Shown: positions 50,212 to 60,767, counted from the first letter of the stretch. The stretch is DNA of 64,000 nucleotides from Aphrophora alni (GCA_963513935.1 OY740767.1:80216060-80280059); one strand, 5' to 3'. Program-made: numbers and translations. The notes: generated by a model not told the origin, from the sequence alone.

Positions 50212-50433
50212 TGATACCAGGCGACTGAAAATTAAAGATTGTGGAACCTACTGGTAAACATGTTTAAAAAAAAAAAGGAAAACAAATGTCATTAACAAAT
50301 GCTAAAATTTATTTAGCTTAAATTTGCTGAATTAAATTTGACCATTTACAAATAATTCCTTATAACAAACATTTCTTAGTTTTTGGTAAAAAAAAAAGAA
50401 AATTACAAAGGTTTGGATTTCAGTTTAAAAAAA
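50212..50433 (-). repeat. 5' LTR of the old Ty3 element
   Basis: Direct-repeat partner of 41649-41865. It retains GGATTTCAGTTTAAA at 50415-50429, the uninterrupted site corresponding to the transposon insertion in the other LTR. Its outer edge dissolves into A-runs and TA arrays, so it may be truncated. Confidence 0.8.
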
Positions 50434-50464
50434 AAATAAAAAATTATATAAAGAATTTAAGTTT

Positions 50465-50550
<86 letters not shown>

Positions 50551-50613
50551 TAGGTCAAAATTGTGTTTTACCGTTAACAAGATTTTCTATCATCAAATAC
50601 TTAATTTACATAC

Positions 50614-50737
<124 letters not shown>

Positions 50738-50827
50738 CATTTTAAAACTATATTGATCATATACTATTTTTCATTTTTAAAAAAAAGAACAAATTTATTA
50801 TATATATAGAAATTAATTTTGTTTTAA

Positions 50828-50908
50828 AATATTGACGTCAATATATATATATATATATATTTTAATTTTGAAAAATAACCCCTTTGGGGTCGTGAAGGCC
50901 GAAATATT
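50828..50908 (-). repeat. Short dispersed repeat, copy 2
   Basis: Inverted copy of 14669-14733: CCTTTGGGGTCGTG and ATTGACGTCAAT are both present, with a TA array expanded between them here. Confidence 0.6.
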
Positions 50909-51178
50909 TGCATGCAGCACCACCCAAAGTTATTTTGATTATAAATTAATACACATTATTTTACAGAATAAAAAAAGTGAAGACATTATCATACAGAGTT
51001 TTGTTCCTAAAAAAAATTTTTATTTTTTTTTACTAAAGAATAATTTCACAACCAAAGTTCCTTTTATTAATAACTGTCTTTCTTTTTAAAAGATTTATAT
51101 TTCCTTTTAAGCATATGCACGTGATGATATGGTGCACTTAGAGGATGTTGAAATAGAGTTTGAATCTGTCTGCGACTG

Positions 51179-51235
51179 CAATCTCAAAGCAATCTCGAAG
51201 CAATCTCGGAACAATCTCCGACAATCTCGGACCAG
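51179..51235. repeat. Five-unit 11-bp tandem repeat
   Basis: Units of CAATCTCGGAA type (CAATCTCAAAG, CAATCTCGAAG, CAATCTCGGAA, CAATCTCCGA, CAATCTCGGAC). It lies just after a pyrimidine-AG acceptor-like site and a short open stretch on plus, which I could not assign to any gene. Confidence 0.75.
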
Positions 51236-51916
51236 CTTTTGCTAAGCAAAAAAGCAAGTCGAATAGAGATTTAGACAAACTCATACAGGTTGTTTGACAA
51301 GTCTTTGTAATGAAAAATGATTTTTAAATTTAATTAAAAATGAAAAGGAAAATAATTATCAGAATTACAAAATGTCCAAAAAAGATTATAAATAAGTTTT
51401 TTTTATATTAATAAAGAAACTAATATATCTTGATCTTTGTTTGAGATAAAGAATTGTAACAACTGCTAGAAAAATTTTAAAGCAAAAGATTCTATTTAAG
51501 AAAAACATTTGACTAGTTAATTCTTTGATATTGTGACTATTTAAATTTATAATTAGTTTTTTGTAATTTTTTTTTTAATGAAAGAAGGTTATTCTATTTT
51601 TTACAAGACATTAGCTTTCAATAAAATTACTGAATATTAAAAGGAAAATAATCCTAGTTAAATTATTTTTGAACAAAACATATATCAGTAATTAAAACTT
51701 AAAATATTAACAGTTTTATATTACGGTCAATTCTAATTTGGAATACCTGGAACTTGTTGTAAAATCCTTAGCAGAGTGACATGTGCCTGACGGTCATTGT
51801 GCGATGAAAATTTACATATAGAAAACAAACTCACAAAACTTTTATGATTGAACTGTAACTTTTTGAATTTAGAAGAAAGAGAACTGACATGATTACTGTA
51901 TGATTACTGACGTGAT

Positions 51917-51920
51917 GTAC
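51917..51920. repeat. Target-site duplication GTAC (left)
   Basis: GTAC directly before the LTR is repeated at 63864-63867 directly after the other LTR. A 4-bp duplication is within the usual 4-6 bp for Ty3-type integrases. Confidence 0.85.
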
Positions 51921-52978
51921 TACAACGAAAAAACTCTACCTTCTTTAGAGTCAGACTAATTACGCCCCCTATCTTAATTAATACGTAACAGTCTCGAATC
52001 CTGAGATTTTTAGCCTACAGGATTCGTTCTCGCGTGACAAAAAGAATAAATTATCCAATCCACTGGAAGTTTTTGGCTTACTATCTTGCTGGCCTGGATT
52101 GAATAACTTCTTCGATAATTTGAGTTGCCCCAAATTACCGGTACCCCCCTTTTTATTTACGACTTCCAGTAACTGTATTTATGATTACCCTATTTCTCAG
52201 GGAGAACACGAATTTACTTTATATTTGAATTTTAATCTCGCAGGTGTGTGTCCTTAGGAATACCTTTTTGATACAATATATTTTACCCTTTTTTATAATA
52301 ACAAACCTGAAAATATAGCATATAAATGTGTGACCAATTCTAAATAAAACACAGATTTAGAGGATAAATAAAAAATTAATTCTTTTAATTAACTGAAATA
52401 AAAACAACTGAAATAATAAACATGACACAAGTCAACAAAATAAAATCCAAAACAATTTCTCTAACAAAATTAATGGATAATAACTAAATATTTTTCTTTT
52501 GAGCAGAAGGCAATCACTTATGAATTTCTTAAAATTGATATATATAAAAACTTTCTATTATTTCTGAATTTAAATTATTTAGTTTATCAAATTTATTTAT
52601 TGAAAAAGATTTTTATTCACACATGAGTTTGACATTATCTATTTAATATATTTATTTAATTACACACAAAAAAATTATCTCAGGAAAATCAGTGAGACTC
52701 TAAAATCGGGCCAATTTTGCCCTTTAAAAAAGGAAATTTGGATTTTCTCAGACCTTGTCCGCCGTGTTGAAGATCCTGAGTCCTGAGATGCTGATGGTCC
52801 TCTGGTGTCTGGTTGGTTGAATTTCGATTAAAGTTGTCTTATATTTTCTCCATGGAGTTTAGAAGGCTGGCTGGTTGTTCGAATCTATCACCTTCTATCG
52901 CTCTCGCTGACGCTGTTTTAATGCTTTGGCATCGTAACACTTAAACTTCTTTATTGCGAATCTTGAGTCGGCAAACTA

Positions 52979-53185
52979 GCATAGCCACCCCTAGCACTTG
53001 TTCAACTATTTTTAAAAGAGACGTTCGGGCATAGTCACCCCTAGCAACTGTTTCCACGATTTTTTCCAAGAGAGACCTTCGGGCATAATCACCCCTAGCA
53101 ACTGTTCTAACAAATTTTTTATGAGAGAGCTTCGGGCATAGTCACCCCTAGCACCTATTCAACGACTTTTTTACGAGAGACCTCT
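52979..53185 (-). repeat. Four-unit 50-54 bp tandem repeat in 3' LTR
   Basis: GCATAGTCACCCCTAGCA-type units start at 52979, 53029, 53083 and 53136. In the coding direction they follow the TATA box, so they would be transcribed as the start of the RNA (R/U5). Each coding-strand unit carries GGGGTGACTATGCCCGAA. The same array lies at 62279-62485 in the other LTR. Confidence 0.9.
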
Positions 53186-53202
53186 ATGAGATTCGTGCGG
53201 CT

Positions 53203-53211
53203 CTTTTTATA
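53203..53211 (-). promoter_or_regulatory. TATA box, 3' LTR
   Basis: TATAAAAAG on the coding strand, with GC-rich flanks (GGC before, AGCCGCACG after), about 1.35 kb into the LTR. The homologous position in the decayed LTR has TATAAATAG. Transcription would start about 30 bases downstream. Confidence 0.65.
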
Positions 53212-54563
53212 GCCAAAAACTATCGTATATCGATACCAATTTTTTTCCCTCACTGGACCGATACGATAATTCCATTTATGGTGTATTTCTATGCAATTTC
53301 TTGATTATTTTTGGTGTAGGTGGTTCAGTTATTTATTATTAATTTATTTATTACGTTTACCATTTTTAATTTGTCCTTTTTAATCACTTTGTTCTAATTA
53401 ATCCTTTAATCTATTTTTGCTGTAAGTTGGTATTCTGGCTCCGCCTCTAACTACGTCACTTATCCTTGAACATTTAAACCCTGCAACTCGTAACTGGCTG
53501 ATGAAAAAATCTTCATTGTTTTCCTTTTAATTGTCTATAACACTTTTCCTAACAGTTTTTGCGTTTTTACGTAATCGGTGTATTGTAGCTCTCGACCGCG
53601 GCAATTTCCCGCACTTCGAATGACATTTCTCGGACTATTCATTCGCCTTCAATAGCTTACGTAAGAATTTGCGTAATTTACAGTTTTTAATTCTTACACC
53701 TTTAAAGTTTTTTCTTTCTAACTTTGTCACTTTGTTTATTTCGTGATTTAAACGCACTAGCCGTGATAACACAATTCTACGACTTCTGGTAGTGATGTAA
53801 TCCAGTGCGTATTTTCACACCTTTGGGTTTGGGGTTTATTTATTAACTGATTTTCCTGAAATTTACACAACTTTTAGATATTAGGTTTTAACCTCTTTTT
53901 GCAAAATTTCCACTTCTTATCTTTTTTCCTTTTCATAATATAGCGTGAAAACCATAACTCTTTTGTTTTACTCAAATTTAAATTTTTAATCATTAATTAT
54001 AGTATAACTTTATTTATTTAATTACTTCTATACAATCCTTTTTTCAAAATTTATTTTTATTTACTTTTATTAGCTTTTATACTTAACCTTTTCTGCTAAC
54101 TTTTTAAATATCAATTTTTTCCAAATTTCATCAAGAATACTTTTATCTTAAAATTACATGTTATTTTCAAAAATATCAAGGTTTTTTAATTTTTATTAAT
54201 TTTGAAAAATTTTAAATTCTTCATTTAAATATGCCGTAACGCCTGTTAGTTAATATGAAATAACAGTACTAGATATGTATTGCATACGACTTGTATTACA
54301 ACTACATATCCTTATACATTATTATTTCACATTTTCAAAATTCATAAAAAATGATTTTTCAATTCAAAATCCGCCGACATAGGAATTTACCGTTAGAACA
54401 AGTCGGTAAGATTCGACCTTGGACCATTTCATAGTTCAATCTCACCGACCGGCTATAAGCAGTAAAAAGTTCTACAAAACATCCATACCTTGCATTGGGA
54501 TTATTTTTTGATATTTTTCTTTTTTGACCAAAATATAACCCCATACAACGAATTTCCGTTGTA

Positions 54564-54574
54564 GCTCCCTCCTT
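54564..54574 (-). other. Polypurine tract
   Basis: The coding strand reads AAGGAGGGAGC and abuts the 3' LTR, the expected priming site for plus-strand DNA synthesis. Confidence 0.85.
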
Positions 54575-55659
54575 ATGTCAGCCACGTTGAAATATGTTCA
54601 ATATTTCATGAGTTATGACATAACATACGATACCCCATATTTAAACTTCAACAATCTTCAAAATTAATCTCACCTTGTTACCTGTTCTGCCTTTTCTGCT
54701 CCTAGATTTCTAACACAATACATGACACATCTTTATATTATACATTAATTCATGACATTTATTTATAATATTAATTGATTGTTTATAATTGTTTTTTAAT
54801 TGTTTTTCTTATAATTATTCAGTTCACTTCACTTTTCACACTATATTGGGACCTAACACTTTCCTGAGATAATTTGACATTATATAATCTCCATACCTTA
54901 ACTTCTGGCTAGAGTATTTACTAATAACAAAGTTCCCCAGTCAAAACGCTTTAATTTCAATTTTATTTTTAATTAATTTACTGTTTTCCCTTAGTCAACT
55001 TACCCCTTTATTTTTTACTTTAAAATTTCCCCTTTGATTTTTTTATTAGTTATTATTATTAAACTTTTTTATTTTAATTATTTTACTTTTTCTAAAAATT
55101 TTTTGTTAGGCTTTTTCTCTGAATTTGCTGAATCCAATGATGTAACACTTAATCTGGTCCTGATTTTAATTACAAATTTTCTCTGTTGCGATTTAGTATA
55201 ATTGTCGACATTCCATTCCCTTTGTATTCTTGCGACCTTGTTCCGTTAGCCGACTGACAGTAGACATCCTAAGTCAATATTGTCTTCCTTGACCTAGTCA
55301 ACACAACCTTGCTTCCGTTACTCATTGAATCTAAATATTATGTTTTTTTTTTTATCTGCTTACGGTTTCATTCATTAGGGCTGGTTTCCCGTTCTGACAT
55401 CAAACCTGTTTTTAGTATACATCTGGATACTTAATTTAGTCTTGCAGCATGTTAAATCCATTAACCTATTATTTATTTTTTATTATTCAGCTTAATTATA
55501 CTATATCTTGAATTTGCTTATAACTATTAGTCATTTTCCTTTTAAACGTTGTATGCTTATATATATATTTTTTTTTTTTTTTTTTTTTTACATTTATACA
55601 GGGTTTTCATAATTCCTGTCCTATCCTAAACACCTGTTTATTTTTATTTTAATTTTAAT
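54575..55659 (-). other. 3' untranslated region, no envelope gene
   Basis: About 1.1 kb between the integrase end and the polypurine tract. It has a T-run at 55567-55589 (plus) and no ORF of note on the coding strand. An errantivirus-like env would be expected here and is not seen. Confidence 0.7.
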
Positions 55660-55785
55660 TTACGCTCCATAGTAGATTCGTAAATCCTTTATATCATATT
55701 TCCCTTTAATTTTATTATTGTTTATGTTTTTTACAATGAAAGTCTTACTACCTACTTTATTTACTATTTCAAATGGACCAGTATT
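55660..55785 (-). pseudogene. Integrase GPF module, detached by deletion
   Basis: In a frame offset by +1 from pol, the coding strand reads NTGPFEIVNKVGSKTFIVKN and continues for about 20 residues to a TAA at 55660. GPFEIV...G is the conserved C-terminal GPY/F module of Ty3-type integrases. It follows the H2C2 region directly, with no catalytic core between, so several hundred bases were lost and the frame was broken. A stop lies just upstream in this frame. Confidence 0.85.
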
Positions 55786-58700
55786 TTATAATTTCTATTA
55801 TTTTCCTAAATAAATCCTTACAGCTAAACATATTTTTCATCATGTAATATAATTTGTTCCTTCCCAGGTGTCCATAAGCTTTATGTATTTCCATTATTAA
55901 TTCCGTCTCTATTTCTGATGGAATCACTAATTTCCAACGGTTTCTTCCATATTTATATAACAATTCATTTTCAATTCTGTAATTTCCATTATAATTATTT
56001 ATATTACGTTTAATATTACTACATTCTAAATTTTCATTTTGTTTAAGTGCAAAGTTTTGTATTAAATATTGTAATCTTACATTCTTTCCTACTTCTATTT
56101 TATTAATTTTGATCCTTATTCTATCCGTGATGTCCCGAGAATCATACATTCTGCTCACTATATCACAGGGTATATTATCTTTCCCTGCACAATGCACTAT
56201 TCTAGGATGATATTCTTGAATTGTTAGGATCCATCGCGTCATCCTACTATTCACCAACTTACAGGTGGTCAAAAATTTTAACGCTTTGTTGTCCGTAATG
56301 ATGGTTAAAGGTGCTCCAAGTACTAGTGGTCTAAACTTCTTCAAACCATGCACAATTGCTAGCAATTCCAGCTCGCAGATTGAGTAATGTTTCTCGTAAA
56401 CTTTCAGTGTTCTGCTTACGAAACCAATTACTCTAACCTCTCCTTCCTGGTTGCGCTGATATAGCTGGCTAGCGATTGCTGTCGTGCTGGCATCAGTCTG
56501 AAGGAACGTTTCTTCTCCTTCCACCGGATGAGCTATCACCACTGACTCCAAAAACAAGTCCTTGACCGCCTGAAACGCTTGTTGCATTTCCTCACTCCAC
56601 ACCCATTTTCTTCCCTTTTGCAATAGGTGGTATAAAGGCTTAGTAGAAGTTGCGTATTTGGCTGTAAACCTGGAATAGTAATTTACGAATCCTAAAAATG
56701 ACTGTAACTGCTTTACAGTAGTTGGAACTGGAAAATCACGAATAGCATTTAATTTTTCGGGATCTGTTCCTATTCCTTCTCTAGAAAAAACATAACCTAA
56801 AAATTTAATTTTTTCCTGGCAAAATAAAGTTTTCTTTGGATTAATGGTAAGGCCGCCATCTTGAAACTTTTGAAATATTTCTTCCAGATGTTGTAAGTGT
56901 TCTTCGAAGGTTTCTGACAAACATATCAAGTCGTCGACGTAGCTAAGAGTAAATTCTTCCACCTTGTGTCCTAATGTCAAATCAACCGCTCTTACTAAAG
57001 CAGCCATTGAATTCTGTAACCCGAATGGAACTACTTTGAAGTTATATACTTTATTCTCAAAAAGGAACCCCGTAAATTGTTTTGACTCTTCTGACAGTGG
57101 TATTTGCCAAAAACTCGAGGTTAGGTCAATTTTACTAATGTATTTTTTACTTCGACCCTTCCGGAGAATATCCTCCATTGGTGGTGCACTTTCATAATCG
57201 GGTACTATCAGCTGATTTAACTTTCGGGCATCCATGCACAGACGGATGGACGAGTCTGGCTTTACTACTACGACCATGGGGTTGATATATTGCGTTCGCG
57301 ACCTTTCAATAATTCCATATTTTAACATGTGATCAATTTCTTCCCTTACTTGCTTTCTATAATTTAATGGAATTGGATAGTTCCTATTTACAAATGTTTT
57401 ATCAGATCCTAATTTAAGCTCATGCTCATATTTATTAGACAAACCTGGAATTTCTGAAAAAATACTTTGGTATTTATTTATTAAATTTTGTAACTGTATT
57501 TCCTCTTGCGCTGTAAGAATAGTATTATGTGAATAGTCGACCGAAACATTTATCTTGTTTACAACCCTTCTGTCAAAGTTCGGTTGTTTATTTATCGCTC
57601 GACCGTCTACTCTGGACTCTAAACTACTTTCTCTTTTCCTAACGGTATGGGCTGTATAACGTTTTAAATTTGTCTTCAGTTTCACGTGTGTTCTGTGATA
57701 ATTCGGACTAAATTTAACACTATAATTTTGCTTGTTTTTATGCGAAGTACTCTTATTACTATTATTCAAATTACTTTTATTGTTTCTTCCTTTGTTTAAT
57801 TTAATTTTATTACGCGATTTATTATTACTTTTTGAATTTTTTACATGTATGTGGAAATCTTCTTTGTGACGTAGATTTTCTTGTCTGTCCGTCGTGGTGT
57901 GTCGTCTTCGGGTTTCGTCAACATCGGTTGTGTCTTTTTCCTTAGAAACAGATAATTCTGGATTACAATTATCTGTTTCGTTTATTTTAGTGGATAGTGT
58001 TTTTAGTGATTTTGTGTTACAAGTGTGGTTTTTGGATCTAGTTTTATTTTCACGCGCGTCGATAGACATTCCAGGCAGTACCTTTATCCTACTCTGCATG
58101 TCCTTATTATTATATTTTTTATTTAATTGCTTATTCGTCGATTTATTTTTATTTAATTCCTTATTCGTCGATTTATATTTATTTAATTTATTTTTCTTTT
58201 CCTCCTCCGATAAGTATCCCATTCCCTTGAATATCTTATCCCCTTCTTTATTAACTAAGACCCTGACCGACTCCTGCATACACTGTTCGGGGTTGTCACG
58301 TTCTGGTAGTCTCATCCGGTTTTCTATCCACATTTTATCTCTCTCCCTCCCTCTTATCAAAGTTTGTTGATTTTTATTACTAACCAACACTTTGTTATTT
58401 GCTGTAATTTTTAATATGCCTTCAGGTTGAATCCTTTTGTTCACATTTATCCCCTTAACATTATTTTTAAAATATACAGAATCCTTTTTAAAATGTTTTT
58501 CTTTTAATTGACTTTTTGTTCCTACTAATTTTTCATAATATATTATTACTTCCTCCTTTTCCACATACAGTTTTATATATCGCTCTTCCATATTAATTTT
58601 AGCTTTTAATTCGTATAATACATCACATCCTATTATTATTCTGGACCTTAAATTTTTTACAATTAATAATTTTAATTCAATTTCCACTTCTTTTATTTTT

Positions 58701-59362
58701 ATTGATATCATAATTTGTTTATTTATTTTATATGGTTTACTTTTAACTGCAGTTACGATTTCTACCCCAGTTACAGGGAGTTCCAAAATTTCAAGCCCTT
58801 CTTTCTTTAACATTAAATATAATTCTTCACTAATTAGTGAAATTTCGGCTCCTGTATCTATTTCTACCATAACTACGTTTTTTCCTAGATTTACGGGTAT
58901 TTTAGGAGTTTCCTCAATCGGTTTTTCTTTTAAGAAATATTTTTTATCTTTTTCTAATAAATCCCCTCGTAAATCTAAATGCAATCCTCCGACACACAGT
59001 TTAGATGTTTCCTGCGGACTCGGGATTAGTTTTTCCTCTACAATTTGTTTTGTAGAGACCGAAGCGCCCCTATCTCGCACTCCGTAGTGGAAGCCGCCTT
59101 TATCTTTCGCTGTATTCGAATTAAAATTAGAGTTCGTGGGTTGTTTGTAAGCTGGTGGTTCAACATTATGACGCAGATTGTATCCTGACGTTACATAACT
59201 CAATTGTTTACATTTATTTTCTGATTGATTTTCCCTAGAATCACTTCTGTTTTTAATTTTTGACTCGAATGTTAACGATTGACATTGATTATTTTGTTTA
59301 CTCCCCCCTAATTGATTAGTAGAGTCGTAAACACGATAATTTGGTTTCTTGCTTCTCCTATT
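55769..59362 (-). CDS. pol: Pol polyprotein: protease, RT, RNase H, integrase N-terminus
   Basis: The frame opens after a stop at 59363-59365 with no useful ATG, as expected for a Gag-Pol fusion product. Numbering from 59203: retropepsin with VEIDTGAEISLIS (D116) and RIIIGCDVLY. Next is an unusually long K/N-rich linker (about 225-555) with NKSTNK repeats. RT follows (YGIIERSRTQYINPMVVV, SIRLCMDARKLNQLI, YVDD at 755-758), then RNase H (FLQTDAST, ELELLAIVHG, IITDNKALKFL, CAGKDNIPCDIVSR). The integrase zinc domain start is HKAYGHLGRNKLYYMMK. It ends after IIKYWSI at the deletion junction, so it lacks the second half of the HHCC finger and the D,D-35-E core. RT and RNase H look intact. Confidence 0.93.
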   Translation of the reverse strand, partial: NRRSKKPNYRVYDSTNQLGGSKQNNQCQSLTFESKIKNRSDSRENQSENKCKQLSYVTSGYNLRHNVEPPAYKQPTNSNFNSNTAKDKGGFHYGVRDRGASVSTKQIVEEKLIPSPQETSKLCVGGLHLDLRGDLLEKDKKYFLKEKPIEETPKIPVNLGKNVVMVEIDTGAEISLISEELYLMLKKEGLEILELPVTGVEIVTAVKSKPYKINKQIMISIKIKEVEIELKLLIVKNLRSRIIIGCDVLYELKAKINMEERYIKLYVEKEEVIIYYEKLVGTKSQLKEKHFKKDSVYFKNNVKGINVNKRIQPEGILKITANNKVLVSNKNQQTLIRGRERDKMWIENRMRLPERDNPEQCMQESVRVLVNKEGDKIFKGMGYLSEEEKKNKLNKYKSTNKELNKNKSTNKQLNKKYNNKDMQSRIKVLPGMSIDARENKTRSKNHTCNTKSLKTLSTKINETDNCNPELSVSKEKDTTDVDETRRRHTTTDRQENLRHKEDFHIHVKNSKSNNKSRNKIKLNKGRNNKSNLNNSNKSTSHKNKQNYSVKFSPNYHRTHVKLKTNLKRYTAHTVRKRESSLESRVDGRAINKQPNFDRRVVNKINVSVDYSHNTILTAQEEIQLQNLINKYQSIFSEIPGLSNKYEHELKLGSDKTFVNRNYPIPLNYRKQVREEIDHMLKYGIIERSRTQYINPMVVVVKPDSSIRLCMDARKLNQLIVPDYESAPPMEDILRKGRSKKYISKIDLTSSFWQIPLSEESKQFTGFLFENKVYNFKVVPFGLQNSMAALVRAVDLTLGHKVEEFTLSYVDDLICLSETFEEHLQHLEEIFQKFQDGGLTINPKKTLFCQEKIKFLGYVFSREGIGTDPEKLNAIRDFPVPTTVKQLQSFLGFVNYYSRFTAKYATSTKPLYHLLQKGRKWVWSEEMQQAFQAVKDLFLESVVIAHPVEGEETFLQTDASTTAIASQLYQRNQEGEVRVIGFVSRTLKVYEKHYSICELELLAIVHGLKKFRPLVLGAPLTIITDNKALKFLTTCKLVNSRMTRWILTIQEYHPRIVHCAGKDNIPCDIVSRMYDSRDITDRIRIKINKIEVGKNVRLQYLIQNFALKQNENLECSNIKRNINNYNGNYRIENELLYKYGRNRWKLVIPSEIETELIMEIHKAYGHLGRNKLYYMMKNMFSCKDLFRKIIEIIKYWSI

Positions 59363-59535
59363 TTATTATTTTTATTATGATGAACGGTTTGTTTATTTTC
59401 TAAATTTTCTTTATTTATTTTTTCATAGTTTATTAAATTTCTACTTTGTTTATTATTTATTATTTTATCCGTAGCCTTAGTGTAATCCGATGGTCTATTA
59501 GGTGTCAAAAAGGCCTCTTTTATCCATTTAAATTC
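59308..59535 (-). CDS. Short third-frame linker between gag and pol
   Basis: Open from 59535 to a TAG at 59308, in the -1 frame relative to gag; pol is in the -1 frame relative to this one. It would read WIKEAFLTPNRPSDYTKATD after a slip on the gag heptamer, then a very basic, N/K-rich stretch (NNKQSRN, HHNKNNKIG) that could serve as RNA-binding tail. It has no ATG. The second change of frame must occur between 59362 and 59308, but no X XXY YYZ heptamer is visible there in the right phase. The join may therefore be an indel mutation or a non-standard site. Confidence 0.65.
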   Translation of the reverse strand, partial: EFKWIKEAFLTPNRPSDYTKATDKIINNKQSRNLINYEKINKENLENKQTVHHNKNNKIGEARNQIIVFTTLLIN

Positions 59536-60767
59536 CTAGGCGAGTTAGGATGTTTTTTTGATGGACCAGGTTTCGAAAGGTTTGGAGGTCGAGGTTTATT
59601 TTGGGTGTCACCATAGGATCTCTGGTTAGGGTTATTAGGAAAGGTTTTGGTTTGCCTATTATCCCTCTCCGGATTGGAATTCCAGTTTCCCCTACGCGAT
59701 TCCTCCATCGTATCGACACTAGTTAGAAACGTGAGTGCTTCTTGAATATTTTCCATGGGTTTCCCCATACTAGTCATTCTAATATTCTCCCTAAAATGCT
59801 GCATAATCGTGAAAATTAAATATTTTTCCGGGATCGGTGGTTCTAAATCGCTTGCTTTATTTATAAGTAAACAAAAATATTCGGCTTTGGTCATATTTCC
59901 GTTTTCAAAAAATTTCCCATATTCGATTTTATTTCGAACAATTTTTTGAGATTGCAAGTTCTAATAGTGATCTATAAACAGTTTCTTAAAGTCACTATAT
60001 CCCATATCCGCGGTTTTCACCACATTCCACCATAACTCAGCATTTGATCTTAAATGTCGTTCAACAACCTTTAACTTTTCCTTATCCTCCATTCCCACTT
60101 GAATTTCTTCTAATAAATTTTCTATCTGCCTAATAAATTGCATGGGCCTTTCCTTAGGATTACCCCAAAACTCAACTTTTACATTTTCATTATCTATTCT
60201 ATTTATTATTATATTTCTGCTACTAACTCCTCCTAAATTTATTTCCCCTACTTTTTTATCGATAATTTTAACTTTATTTTCTAACAACTTATTATCTTTT
60301 TCCAATTTATCTACTTTAGAATTTACTACTTTACTATTCTCCGCTAATGATTCTATTTTACCATTAACTTCTCTAAACTCCCCCTCCACTTCAGCTTTAA
60401 AAACCTCTTGTTGAGCCGCATTATTAGCTACTTCTAATTCTATTCCCTGAACTCTCCCTTCTATTTTATTCCAGAGTGCCCTTCTTTCTTCTCTTTCCTG
60501 CTGTCTTTCTCTGCTCTCCTTCTCCCTTTCTCTGCTCTCCTTCTCCCTCCATTCCTTATCCCTCTTGTCCCTTATTTCATTTTCCTTTTCTCTTAACGCC
60601 CTTTCTTCTAGCCTTTCTTTTTCTCTTAACGTCCTTTCCTCTTGCCTTTCTTTTTCTCTTAACACTCTTTCTTCTTGTTTTTCTTTTTCCCTTAACGCCT
60701 TTTCATCTTTTTCTCTCTTTTCTAAGTAGGCCATTAACGATTTACCTTCTTGGGTCTTTTCCGCCAT
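59520..60767 (-). pseudogene. gag: Gag with an in-frame TAG
   Basis: ATG at 60767 (CAAAATGGC context). Residues ~10-100 are a highly charged coiled coil built of EKERQEER-type repeats. About residue 210 begins the capsid-like part, VKVEFWGNPKERPMQFIRQI, then NAELWWNVVKTADMGYSDFK. TAG at 59961-59963 (codon 269) interrupts, and the same frame continues from NLQSQKIVRNKIEYGKFF to a TAA at 59520, giving 415 codons in all. The C-terminus is P/N/K-rich without a CCHC knuckle. Whether TAG is read through or is a recent nonsense mutation cannot be told from one copy; a mutation fits better. Confidence 0.88.
59526..59532 (-). promoter_or_regulatory. Slippery heptamer T TTA AAT at the end of gag
   Basis: On the coding strand TTTAAAT lies in gag phase as T TTA AAT (X XXY YYZ), one codon before the gag TAA. 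Slipping back by one base leads directly into the linker frame at TGG ATA AAA. This is a canonical -1 programmed frameshift site. I did not establish a downstream stem-loop or pseudoknot. Confidence 0.75.

Larger units (their letters stand above)
41649..50433 (-). mobile_element. Old Ty3/gypsy-type retrotransposon with nested insertion
   Basis: Bounded by direct repeats (41649-41865 plus 44494-~44507, and 50212-~50433). gag, zinc knuckle, protease, RT, RNase H and integrase all lie on the minus strand in the Ty3 order. A primer-binding site lies just inside the right repeat. All genes carry frameshifts or stops. The left (3') LTR is split by the DNA transposon 41866-44493. Integrase after RNase H excludes Copia-type order. 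No target duplication could be identified, because the outer end of the right LTR runs into A-runs and TA arrays. Confidence 0.85.
51921..54563 (-). repeat. 3' LTR, 2643 bp
   Basis: Ends are TACAACG...CGTTGTA (7-bp inverted repeat), extendable to 8 bp with the adjoining C and G at both inner edges; not the usual TG...CA. From the coding direction it has about 1.35 kb of U3, a TATA box, a four-unit tandem repeat and a long U5. A 61-codon frame at 54359-54544 exists only because U3 is open there; the decayed relative at 10.2 kb does not conserve it, so I do not call a gene. Confidence 0.96.

Noticed and set aside
51100..51260. Possible host exon (acceptor-like site plus open stretch on plus)
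   Set aside because: Short, ends within an 11-bp tandem repeat and has no recognisable protein similarity.
54359..54544. 61-codon ORF present twice (also 63659-63844)
   Set aside because: Duplicated only because it lies in the LTR; the decayed relative at 10.2 kb does not keep the frame, so it is chance openness of U3.
57894..58370. 158-codon plus-strand ORF opposite pol
   Set aside because: Antisense shadow of the low-complexity linker in Pol; no motif.
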